From NCBI GenBank assembly GCA_035652815.1, contig DASRDB010000022.1, forward strand, positions 1 to 64,000: a DNA stretch of 64,000 bases. The letters are read 5' to 3'. The DNA comes from DASRDB01 sp035652815. GTDB lineage: Bacteria > Chloroflexota > Ktedonobacteria > Ktedonobacterales > Ktedonobacteraceae. Numbering within the stretch: position 1 is the stretch's first letter; each line of letters begins with the position of its first letter. Made by a program: the position numbers and the translations under genes. Positions 34,977-43,023 of this stretch are shown in pieces. A model generated the notes under the pieces. The model worked only from the letters and a program-made list of their open reading frames with translations, searched no databases and was not told the origin of the DNA.

Positions 34977-35702
34977 CTAAACGTTGACCCCGACGTTAAA
35001 AAAGCGGTTCAGGTAGAGCAGCAGGTTAAAGTAGATCATGATGCCGACCAGAATCATGATGATGCCTGTGCCAATTTCAATTTTTCCCGCGTGCGGCTTG
35101 AGCCATTTGAGCAATTTGCTCATCCGGTCGAGTCCGAGGCCGAGGAGCAAGAAAGGGATACCAAGCCCCAGCGAATACGCCAGCAGCAGGAGTACGCCCT
35201 GTTGCAGCGTTCCCGCGTTCGAGGCCAGCACCAGAATCGGCCCCAGGATCAATCCGATGCAGGGCGTCCAGCCAATCGCGAAGATCAGCCCTATTACAAA
35301 GGAAGCCGTATAGCTCGGTCGATTGGGATGAAATTCAAAACGTTTTTGCCAGTAAAGGAATGGCACTCGTAATACGCCGATCAGATGAAGGCCGATGAGT
35401 ACGAGCAGAATGCCCCCGACCTGGCGCAGCAGAAATTGATGCGCCTTGAGAAAACCGCCGAGCGTGCTGGCCGTTGCTCCTAAAGAAATAAAAGCCAGGG
35501 TAAAGCCGAAAACAAATATGGCGGCATGAACGAATGTATTCACGCGCACCAGCGTTCCTTGCTGTTGCCCTGATGCCTGGTAAACGCTTTGTCCCACCAG
35601 TTGTGCCAGGTAAATAGGCACCAGGGGCAAGACGCAGGGCGAGAGAAACGATGCCAGTCCTGCCAGAAATGCTACCCCAAACGAAAGTTGCGATGAATCC
35701 AT
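34977..35702 (-). CDS. ccdA: CcdA/DsbD-type thiol-redox membrane protein
   Basis: A 241-aa protein with six to seven membrane helices. It carries the CcdA/DsbD landmarks FLSPCVLPLVPIYLAQL (helix 1 proline-Cys motif) and IGWTPCIGLILGP in the later helix, the paired cysteines that move electrons across the membrane. The family passes reducing power from cytoplasmic thioredoxin to apocytochrome-c or other extracytoplasmic thiol proteins. The ribosome site before the ATG is weak (GGGGAG, 14 nt). The adjacent DUF2085 remnant lies immediately downstream on the same strand. No thioredoxin-like or cytochrome biogenesis partners are visible in the window. Confidence 0.88.
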   Translation of the reverse strand: MDSSQLSFGVAFLAGLASFLSPCVLPLVPIYLAQLVGQSVYQASGQQQGTLVRVNTFVHAAIFVFGFTLAFISLGATASTLGGFLKAHQFLLRQVGGILLVLIGLHLIGVLRVPFLYWQKRFEFHPNRPSYTASFVIGLIFAIGWTPCIGLILGPILVLASNAGTLQQGVLLLLAYSLGLGIPFLLLGLGLDRMSKLLKWLKPHAGKIEIGTGIIMILVGIMIYFNLLLYLNRFFNVGVNV

Positions 35703-35787
35703 GGAACTTGTACAGTCTCCCCAATAACGGCCTGTATATTTTCACTCTCCACTATAATAGTACGCCTAAGCATTCTGTGCAAGAGCC

Positions 35788-36942
35788 TCAGCTTGATTTG
35801 AATAGGCGCTTCCAGAAGGGGCGTTTCGCCTCGCTCTGTTCCGCGTTTGCCTTATCCTGTTGCGTTTGTGGTGGTGGTGGGAGCGGACTGGTCGGTATTT
35901 CATCGGTGAAAACCGACCGATCGCGAGGAACGCTGGCCTCCTGGTCTTGCTCTTGCTGTGGTTGCGCTTCCTTGACGGGTGAAACCGCTTCCACTTGCCG
36001 GTAGCGCGGGCGCTGCGGCTGTGGGCGTTTGGGTGGACGAATGACAACGGCCTCGCGCTGGACAGGCTTGCGTGTGCCAGGGGCTGCCTCGCGAGGAGTG
36101 ACGGCAGAACTATCGGGGTGAAAGTGAAGTGCGCGTAACTCCCGCGACATTTGCGCGGCTGAGGGATAGCGTTCCTCGCGGTTGCGCACCATTGCCTTGA
36201 GAATGATCTGTTCCAGTTCTGGCGCAATCTCAGGATTGAGCGAGCGTGGCGGGCGCAGAGGACCACTGACGATGGCCGAGGTGAGTTCAGGCAGGGTACG
36301 GCCTGTAAAAGGACGGTGCCCGGTTACCATTTCATACAGTACAACGCCGAGGGCATAAATATCGCTGCGATTGTCAAGCGGTTGGCCCCATATTTGCTCA
36401 GGAGAGGCATAGTAAATGCTGCCGACAAGCGTTTTAGCCACGGTGATTTGCTGGTGTCCAGGGGCGCGCGCCAGGCCAAAATCCATCACCTTGATTTTAC
36501 CCCAGCGATCCAGCATCAAATTTTCTGGCTTGATGTCGCGGTGAATGACATGGCGTTCTCTATAGGCAGAATCGAGCGCGTCGGCTATCTGAGCGGCATA
36601 TTCGGCGGCCAGGTGCTGCGGCATCGTCGTATCGATTTGTAGCAGGCTGCCAATCGTTGGCCCCTGGACGTACTCCATGACAAAATACAGCACTGAACCC
36701 TGCTGGCCTGCATCGTAAATTTGCACGATATTTGGATGATTTAGCCCCGCGATAATCTGGGCTTCACGAATGAAACGGGCCACATAGGAAGCATCCCTGG
36801 CAAGGGAACGCGGCAGCACCTTGATTGCTACCTCTCTTCCAAGCGCAACCTGTTTCCCTCGGTAGACCATCCCCATAGAACCGCGCCCTATTTCCTCTTC
36901 CAACAAATAGCCACCCAGGCTCTGTCCTGCAAGTTCGTTCAT
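35788..36942 (-). CDS. soluble Ser/Thr protein kinase (PknB type)
   Basis: A 384-aa kinase. The domain (residues about 12-265) has the glycine loop IGRGSMGMVYRG, ATP lysine VAIKVL, RFIREAQIIAGLNHPNIVQIYD, catalytic HRDIKPENLML, DFGLARAP and activation/P+1 segment GSIYYASPEQIWG. The remaining 120 residues are rich in Pro, Arg and Gln and end KRPFWKRLFKSS, with no transmembrane helix. So it is cytoplasmic, and its tail may be a docking or autophosphorylated region. Stands alone 85 bp after ccdA on the same strand. The ribosome site before ATG 36942 is unclear. Its substrate is not known. Confidence 0.88.
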   Translation of the reverse strand: MNELAGQSLGGYLLEEEIGRGSMGMVYRGKQVALGREVAIKVLPRSLARDASYVARFIREAQIIAGLNHPNIVQIYDAGQQGSVLYFVMEYVQGPTIGSLLQIDTTMPQHLAAEYAAQIADALDSAYRERHVIHRDIKPENLMLDRWGKIKVMDFGLARAPGHQQITVAKTLVGSIYYASPEQIWGQPLDNRSDIYALGVVLYEMVTGHRPFTGRTLPELTSAIVSGPLRPPRSLNPEIAPELEQIILKAMVRNREERYPSAAQMSRELRALHFHPDSSAVTPREAAPGTRKPVQREAVVIRPPKRPQPQRPRYRQVEAVSPVKEAQPQQEQDQEASVPRDRSVFTDEIPTSPLPPPPQTQQDKANAEQSEAKRPFWKRLFKSS

Positions 36943-37336
36943 CAGTTTGCTGGTGCGGAGAGTCCTCTCCCTTTACTCGGGATTGGCAGGAAGCACCCAC
37001 CTCCTTGTACTTCTTGTCTCTCGGGGGACATTTTCTCAGGGAATGCCCGTTCCCTATGCTTTCCGGCACGAAGGCAACATCGCGAGCAGGAAGCTTCTGC
37101 TCCTTTCATCTGTTGCGATGGAAACACAGTACCCTCTATCTAACTTAAGTAAACGTAATAATACTATGGATATAGTTTATCTGAACAGAAAGATTTTCTC
37201 TCCTTTATATGGTCCATTAGTACTAACTGGTTCATGGCATCACAAACATGCCTTAGCGGTATGTGAAAGCGAGTATGAGATTGCCTGATATGAAAAGGAG
37301 AATGAGCGGTGTCCTCCAGTGACACCGCTCATAAAT
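36943..37336. other. intergenic stretch with terminator of the sigma gene
   Basis: No gene seen. A perfect 12-bp hairpin ATGAGCGGTGTC/GACACCGCTCAT lies at 37302-37332, 5 bp after the sigma-gene stop on the minus strand, with TTTT shortly after it. The rest is AT-rich and may hold the promoter of the kinase gene at 36942. Confidence 0.7.
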
Positions 37337-38248
37337 TTAGTCAAGATAATCCTTGAGAATACGACTCGCCTGTGGATGGCGTAGTTTGCGAATTGCACGC
37401 TCCTCAATCTGCCGCACGCGCTCGCGTGTCACCTTGAGCTTTTTGCCCACTTCCTCGAGCGTATGGTCGTGGTCATCCACCAGACCGAAACGTAGCTCGA
37501 TGACCTGTCGCTCGCGCAATGTGAGTTGATTGAGGACCTTCCGAATTTCTTCACGCAACAACCGTTGATCTGTCACCTCCACCGGGCCGCGCTCGCGCAT
37601 ATCTTCGATGATATCGCCAAGCGTGTTTTCCTCTTCTTCAGAGAGAGGCGCATCCAGGGAGAAGACCTTTTCAGCCCAGATCAATAATTCGCTGACACGT
37701 TCCGCTGGCATACCCAGCCGCTCGCCGATATTCTCGGGAGTTGGCTCCCGGCCCAGTTCCTGGTAGAGTTGGCGCGTCATGCGCTTTACGCGCATGACCT
37801 CCTCCATGATATAGACCGGCAGACGTACCACACGTGTTCCTTCGAGAATAGCGCGGGTAATGGCCTGTTTGATCCACCAGGTGGCGTAGGTCGAGAAACG
37901 GAAACCCTTCTTATAGTCAAACTTGGTTACGGCGCGGATTAAGCCGATGTTGCCTTCACCGATCAAGTCTTCAAGTGAGAGACCCTGTCCTACATACTTT
38001 TTCGCGATACTGACAACCAGGCGCAAATTGGCCTCGATCAGTTGATTGCGCGCGATTTTGTCTCCCTGCTCGGCGCGTTCGGCAAGATAGGCTTCACGGC
38101 TTGGTGTGAGAAGCGGTATACGTGAAATTTCGCGGAGGTAGAGGCGCAAACTGTCACTTTGCGCCAGGCTATTCAAGTCTGACTCCTGAATGGCTTCGCG
38201 TTCTGGCTCGGCTGGTTTTTCGGCTTCAAACATAACTTCTTGTTCCAA
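37337..38248 (-). CDS. principal-type RNA polymerase sigma factor (RpoD/SigA-like)
   Basis: A 303-aa sigma-70 factor. Region 1.2 (SDSLRLYLREISRIPLLT), region 2 (LIEANLRLVVSIAKKYVGQGLSLEDLIGEGNIGLIRAVTKFDYKKGFRFSTYATWWIKQAI) and region 3 are present. Region 4 ends in LTLRERQVIELRFG...HTLEEVGKKLKVTRERVRQIEERAIRKLR. There is no region 1.1, giving a short protein like SigA/HrdB-type alternates in Chloroflexota. The start is uncertain: TTG 38248 or ATG 38233. It could be the housekeeping sigma or a close paralogue; the window alone cannot tell. A perfect 12-bp hairpin lies downstream. Confidence 0.88.
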   Translation of the reverse strand: MEQEVMFEAEKPAEPEREAIQESDLNSLAQSDSLRLYLREISRIPLLTPSREAYLAERAEQGDKIARNQLIEANLRLVVSIAKKYVGQGLSLEDLIGEGNIGLIRAVTKFDYKKGFRFSTYATWWIKQAITRAILEGTRVVRLPVYIMEEVMRVKRMTRQLYQELGREPTPENIGERLGMPAERVSELLIWAEKVFSLDAPLSEEEENTLGDIIEDMRERGPVEVTDQRLLREEIRKVLNQLTLRERQVIELRFGLVDDHDHTLEEVGKKLKVTRERVRQIEERAIRKLRHPQASRILKDYLD

Positions 38249-38574
38249 AGGCTTGCTCTCTTCTACCTCGCTCTTCAGCCCAGAGGAACGGGGATGAGTA
38301 TTCCCGCGTTGCCCAAAGCAGAATGCATCATAGATCAGCTACACACGGTGTCATTTTATCACACTCCTGCAAGCGCTGTCGTCTGTTCTCACGAGAATAT
38401 TTTCTCTCTTCCTATCTTTTCGGCAAATTCTCTCCCTGGCAACAGGTCTTTCCCGAAAGTCATAGAACTGGCGGATATGTAACCGCACATTGCTTGTATC
38501 GTACATATAAATGTGCGTTCTATATGTATGTGAGAAGAAATTATGAGAAAAGCACCTTAATGAGGACACGGAGC
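38249..38574. other. intergenic region between divergent sigma and kinase genes
   Basis: About 326 bp that must carry both promoters. I see TATAAA-like boxes at about 38505 but no convincing -35 pair, and no gene or repeat. Confidence 0.4.
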
Positions 38575-40218
38575 ATGACGAATGTTTTGACACTTGCGCC
38601 GGGAACAGTGGTTGGCGGTCATTATATTATTGGCGCGTTAATTAACACAGGCGGCTTTGGCGCAGTCTATCGCGGCACCGATACCAGCGAGGGCAATCGA
38701 CCATGCGCCATCAAAGAAACCTACGATGTGACTCCTGCTGCTCGCCGGCAGGCGCTTACCGAGGCTGCCGTGTTGTTTACCATCAAGAGCGATAATTTAC
38801 CCCAGGTCTACGATGCCTTCGAGGAACACGGGCGTTTTTACCTTGTGATGCAACTTATCGAGGGACAGAACCTGCTTGAATTGATGCGTCAACGAAACAG
38901 TCCATGCAGTGAGCAACAGGTGTTGAAATGGTTGCTGCCCGTTATTCAGGTGTTACAAGAACTGCATAGCCGCAATCCTGCTGTGATCCATCGCGATATC
39001 AAGCCTGGAAATATTATTTTGACACCGGACGAGAAGGCAGTGCTGGTCGATTTTGGCATCACCAAATTGTATGATCCCAATAGGGATACACAGACGCTGG
39101 TGCGGGCAGTAACCGAGGGCTTCAGTCCCATCGAGCAATATACGGGGAGAACCAGCCCGCAGTCGGATATCTATTCGATGGCGGCCACCATGTATTTCCT
39201 GTTGACGCAGAAAGTGCCGCCGCTTGCGGTTGCGCGAGCCTCGCGCGATGACCTTATTCCGCCGCACCTGCTTAATCCGATGGTCTCTCCACATGTCGAG
39301 CAGGCGATTCTGAAAGCGATGGCCGTCAATGCCGATCAACGCTTTGAGAGCATGCACGAGTTTGCCAGAGCCTTACAGCAGCCCTCCTTTGCGATCTACA
39401 CGGATTCGACGATTGCCAATACGGGCCTGCCTGCTGCCAGCGCGTCTACGATAGCTGCGCCTCCCAGGTCAACCATCCCGCAGTATACGTCATCGCCTGC
39501 TTATCCTCCTGCCTATACAGGTCAGCGTTTTACCGCACCGCAACCTGTGTATCCCATCCCTGGCAATGGGAAGAATGCTCGCCGCACTCCTGTCCCACCG
39601 GGGGGCGTTCCACGCGCTGCCAGCTATCCATATCATCCGGCATATTCGCAGGCTCCGGCCCAACCTCGCCAGACGAGACCCGTTCAACCTGCGGTCGTGT
39701 ATCGTTCGTTGCCGAGTCCATTTAACCAGGGTTGTCTGTGGGGATTGATTCAGGGGGTGCTATCCGCACTTATTATTGTGGCATTGAAAAAAGAGAGCTA
39801 TTTCTATATTGCCATCGTTGAAGGGTTGTTTTTCTACCTTGTGGCTGGCTACATCAGCGCTCATCATGGTGGTAGTTCGTTTCGCGGAGCCTGGGCTGGT
39901 TTCTGGGCGGGCATTAGCAGCACTGTGACATTCTGGTTGGCCCTGTTTGTCGCCCTGTTTGTGCTGCTTGTCCAACGTATTCAGCTTGATGCGAATGCCG
40001 CTCGCTTACAGCATCAAAATTTGAACTTGAATATTGAATTCGCCCGCGCCTGGCGTCTGGTTGCGCCCGCGTTTCCGATTCATCCGGCGACCACTCAGCA
40101 GGCCGCAAACTCCGGGCTGGTTGTGTATCTGATTGGTGGCTTACTCTGCGCGATGCTGGTTGGCTGGATCGGGGGCATACTCGGCAAAGCCAGATTCAAA
40201 CAACGCACGCGAAGCTGA
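38575..40218 (+). CDS. Ser/Thr protein kinase with four-helix membrane tail
   Basis: A 547-aa protein. The kinase domain (about residues 15-270) shows INTGGFGAVYRG, CAIKETY, HRDIKPGNIIL, DFGITKLYDP, and the P+1 segment EGFSPIEQYTG. It is followed by a Pro/Ala/Tyr-rich linker of about 110 residues and then a C-terminal block of about four transmembrane helices (GLIQGVLSALIIVAL, IVEGLFFYLVAGYI, FWLALFVALFVLLV, LIGGLLCAMLVGWIGG), with a basic tail. Most PknB relatives have one helix; this layout is more like a membrane-anchored switch. ATG 38575 is preferred (GAGG 9 nt upstream); earlier starts in frame have no site. The Sec-type gene follows 31 nt later. Confidence 0.85.
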   Translation: MTNVLTLAPGTVVGGHYIIGALINTGGFGAVYRGTDTSEGNRPCAIKETYDVTPAARRQALTEAAVLFTIKSDNLPQVYDAFEEHGRFYLVMQLIEGQNLLELMRQRNSPCSEQQVLKWLLPVIQVLQELHSRNPAVIHRDIKPGNIILTPDEKAVLVDFGITKLYDPNRDTQTLVRAVTEGFSPIEQYTGRTSPQSDIYSMAATMYFLLTQKVPPLAVARASRDDLIPPHLLNPMVSPHVEQAILKAMAVNADQRFESMHEFARALQQPSFAIYTDSTIANTGLPAASASTIAAPPRSTIPQYTSSPAYPPAYTGQRFTAPQPVYPIPGNGKNARRTPVPPGGVPRAASYPYHPAYSQAPAQPRQTRPVQPAVVYRSLPSPFNQGCLWGLIQGVLSALIIVALKKESYFYIAIVEGLFFYLVAGYISAHHGGSSFRGAWAGFWAGISSTVTFWLALFVALFVLLVQRIQLDANAARLQHQNLNLNIEFARAWRLVAPAFPIHPATTQQAANSGLVVYLIGGLLCAMLVGWIGGILGKARFKQRTRS

Positions 40219-40249
40219 GAAGACAGCGTTTATTGGGAGAACCCTGCTC

Positions 40250-40570
40250 ATGCGCGCAATTCTTTCAGACAAGCTCAAAGCATATCTCAAGCAGTCCGGC
40301 AGCACTATTCTGACGGTGACACTGCATCCTGTGCGTTGTTGAAGCGGGACATTTTTTGATGTATCGGTCGATGCACGCGCACCAGAACCCGACAAGTTGA
40401 ACCGGTATGCTATGTTTGTACAGGACGACGTGCATATTTACTATTCTCCTCGCCTTGGGCGCAAATCCGACGTGCTGGAGCTAGACTATGTGCGAATCCT
40501 TTTTTGCAGTAAGCTGGTTGTGTCCGGCCCGGAGCAGTTGCTCGCCCATGTTATCATGGGCAGACTCTAA
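40250..40570 (+). CDS. candidate Cys-Sec selenoprotein (HesB-like/CC-motif family)
   Basis: 106-codon frame from ATG 40250 to TAA 40568-40570, interrupted only by TGA at 40340-40342, codon 31. Its sequence is MRAILSDKLKAYLKQSG...HPVRC-[TGA]-SGTFFDVSVDAR and it goes on without a shift to LELDYVRILFCSKLVVSG. The C-U pair sits where Cys-Cys occurs in the HesB-related family named CC/Se motif (seleno)proteins in NCBI (from memory). The UGA is followed by a 6-bp hairpin with a GGUC loop at the spacing of a bacterial SECIS. The protein size and the conserved frame on both sides of UGA argue for decoding as selenocysteine rather than a pseudogene. A ribosome site (GGGAG) lies 10 nt before the ATG. 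Confidence 0.72.
40360..40375 (+). promoter_or_regulatory. bacterial SECIS-like hairpin
   Basis: TGTATC-GGTC-GATGCA: six pairs (one G-U) with tetraloop GGTC. The loop GG lies 24-25 nt after the UGA, in the 16-37 nt window for bSECIS. E. coli fdhF has the same GGUC loop on TGCA/TGCA pairs. Confidence 0.6.
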
Positions 40571-40697
40571 TCCCTTAGCAGAGAGTAGATAAGCTGTACC
40601 TTAATGCTTTTTTTCTGCTGCAATGCTTGACCTATTATGATACTATCAGTTGTGGCGATGCCATTTCATACCAACGGAGAAAAGGTAGGCAACAGCG

Positions 40698-43019
40698 TTG
40701 ACAGATACCACCCTCACAGATTCTTCTGCAAAAGATACACTTCCCATTTCAGAACTTGCCAGGACCTTAAGTAGCGAACTGAGCCTGGATAGCGGCCAGA
40801 TTGCCCGTACCATTGCGCTACTTGATGAAGGCAATACAATACCTTTTATTGCGCGCTACCGTAAAGAAGTCACGGGCAGCCTGGACGAAGTGCAGATACA
40901 GGCCATTGCTGATCGGTCGGCGGCCCTGCGCGCCCTGCACGAGCGCAAGGCCGACGTGACGCGGCTCATCGAAGCACAGGGCAAACTTACGCCCGAACTA
41001 GCTGATGCGATTGCTGCCGCGACCACGTTGCAGGAAGTGGAAGACCTCTATTTGCCTTATCGGCCCAAACGTAAGACACGCGCCAGTGTTGCCCGTGAAA
41101 AAGGCCTTGCTCCCCTGGCCGATCTTATTTTGCAGCAGCTTGAATTAAAAGGGGATAGCGAGGCCATTCTAGAGGAGCAGGCCCGTCCCTTTCTGGACGC
41201 AGAAAAAGGCGTCGATATCAGTCTGGAAGCCTATGCGGGCGCGCGAGATATTGTCGCCGAGGTGATCTCTGAGGACGCGAACGTGCGCGGCAGTATGCGT
41301 ACTGCTTTCTTCAAGCACTCTACGGTGAGCGCAAAAGTTGCCGACCCCGAAACACTGGCTCAGAAAGACCCCAACGGCGTCTATCAACTCTACTACACTT
41401 TCAATGAGAGCGTAACCAGACTGGTGCCGCATCGCGTCCTGGCGCTCAACCGCGCCGAACGTGAGGAGGTGCTGCGGGTGAGCGTCACGCTTCCTTATGA
41501 GCAGGCGCAATCCAACATCACGCAGTACTATCCTGTCAACCCGCGCTCGCCCTTTGCCAGTCATCTAGAGGAAGCGATGGAGGATGGGTACAAGCGACTG
41601 CTTGCCCCTGCGATGGAGCGCGAAGTCCGTGTAGAACTTACTCGCAAAGCGGAGGAGCATGCCATCAATATCTTTGCCACCAACCTGCGTAACCTGCTGT
41701 TGCAGCCACCTCTGCGCGGACGCAAGGTGCTGGGCATCGATCCCGGCTATCGTACCGGCTGCAAACTGGCTGTGGTGGATGAAACCGGCAAATATCTCGA
41801 ATCAGACACCATGTACCTGCACCAGTCTGAGAAGGCGCAGCAACTATTGCGCCGCCTGCTGATGCACTACAACATCGATGTGATTGCGATTGGCAATGGG
41901 ACTGCCTCGCGTGAAACCGAGCAACTGGTGGCCTCGCTCATTCGCGATATAGAGCAGGAGACCGGGCAGAAAGGCAAGATCGGCTACGTCATTGTGAATG
42001 AAGCAGGAGCGTCTGTCTACTCCGCTTCAGAGGCCGCTCGCCAGGAGTTTCCCACCCTCGACGCGACCCAGCGTGGCACAATTTCCATTGCCCGTCGCCT
42101 GCAAGACCCGCTCGCCGAACTGGTCAAGATTGACCCCAAAGCAGTTGGCGTTGGCCTGTACCAGCATGACGTGGATCAGAAAGAGCTGGCAAACATGCTC
42201 GAGCGCGTGGTTGTGTCCTGCGTCAACTTCGCGGGCGTAGAGGTCAATGTTGCTTCTGCCGCGTTGCTCAAGCATGTTTCGGGCATCAATGCGCGGGTTG
42301 CCAATGCCATTGTGAAATATCGTGAGGAGCATGGCCCGTTCAAATCACGCGAGGAGTTGCACAAGGTTCCCGGCCTCGGCCCTGCTACCTTTGTGCAGGC
42401 GGCAGGCTTCCTCAAGATTGCCAATGGTGTTGAGCCGCTAGATAACACCTTCATTCACCCGGAAAGCTATAACGCGGTGCGTATGCTCCTCGACATATTG
42501 CCCGCCGCCAAAGATGACCGGGGCAAGCACATCAAGCCAGCCGAAAGGATTGCGCAATTCCGGCAGTTCATCAAGCTGCAAAGCAGCCTGGGACGCGGCA
42601 GTCGCAGCCACAATGTCGGTTCTGATAGCGAATCAGCAGCCTGGGCCGACATTGCGAAAAAGATCGGTGTTGGCCTGCCCACTCTCAACGACATTCTGGA
42701 AAACCTGGAAAAGCCCGGCCTTGATCCGCGTGATGCTCTTCCCGCGCCTATCCTGCGCCATGATGTTCTCAAAATGGAGGACTTGCAGCCGGGCATGATC
42801 TTGCAGGGCACTGTGCGCAACGTGGTCGATTTTGGCGCGTTCGTCGATATCGGCGTCAAGCAAGACGGCCTTGTGCATGTCTCAGAGATGGCTGATCGCT
42901 TCGTGCGTGACCCCCTTTCGGTCGTGGCGGTGGGCCAGGTGGTGCAGGTGCGCGTGTTAAAGGTTGATACACAGAGAGGGAGGGTGCAGTTGAGTATGAG
43001 GGGAATACAGGAGAGATAA
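40698..43019 (+). CDS. tex: Tex-family RNA-binding transcription accessory protein
   Basis: A 773-aa Tex protein. The N-terminal helical part begins ISELARTLSSELSLDSGQIARTIALLDEGNTIPFIARYRKEVTGSLDE. The YqgF-like core has GIDPGYRTGCKLAVVD. The double helix-hairpin-helix is at HLKHVSGINARVANAIVKYREEHGPFKSREEL and VPGLGPATFVQAAGFLKI. The C-terminal S1 domain (about 695-770) reads MILQGTVRNVVDFGAFVDIGVKQDGLVHVSEMADRF. Tex acts on RNA polymerase and stalled transcription, and on stress tolerance. Start TTG at 40698 with AAAGGTAGG upstream. Ends 4 bp before the S9 peptidase gene, so probably co-transcribed. Confidence 0.95.
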   Translation: MTDTTLTDSSAKDTLPISELARTLSSELSLDSGQIARTIALLDEGNTIPFIARYRKEVTGSLDEVQIQAIADRSAALRALHERKADVTRLIEAQGKLTPELADAIAAATTLQEVEDLYLPYRPKRKTRASVAREKGLAPLADLILQQLELKGDSEAILEEQARPFLDAEKGVDISLEAYAGARDIVAEVISEDANVRGSMRTAFFKHSTVSAKVADPETLAQKDPNGVYQLYYTFNESVTRLVPHRVLALNRAEREEVLRVSVTLPYEQAQSNITQYYPVNPRSPFASHLEEAMEDGYKRLLAPAMEREVRVELTRKAEEHAINIFATNLRNLLLQPPLRGRKVLGIDPGYRTGCKLAVVDETGKYLESDTMYLHQSEKAQQLLRRLLMHYNIDVIAIGNGTASRETEQLVASLIRDIEQETGQKGKIGYVIVNEAGASVYSASEAARQEFPTLDATQRGTISIARRLQDPLAELVKIDPKAVGVGLYQHDVDQKELANMLERVVVSCVNFAGVEVNVASAALLKHVSGINARVANAIVKYREEHGPFKSREELHKVPGLGPATFVQAAGFLKIANGVEPLDNTFIHPESYNAVRMLLDILPAAKDDRGKHIKPAERIAQFRQFIKLQSSLGRGSRSHNVGSDSESAAWADIAKKIGVGLPTLNDILENLEKPGLDPRDALPAPILRHDVLKMEDLQPGMILQGTVRNVVDFGAFVDIGVKQDGLVHVSEMADRFVRDPLSVVAVGQVVQVRVLKVDTQRGRVQLSMRGIQER

Positions 43020-43023
43020 ACAA

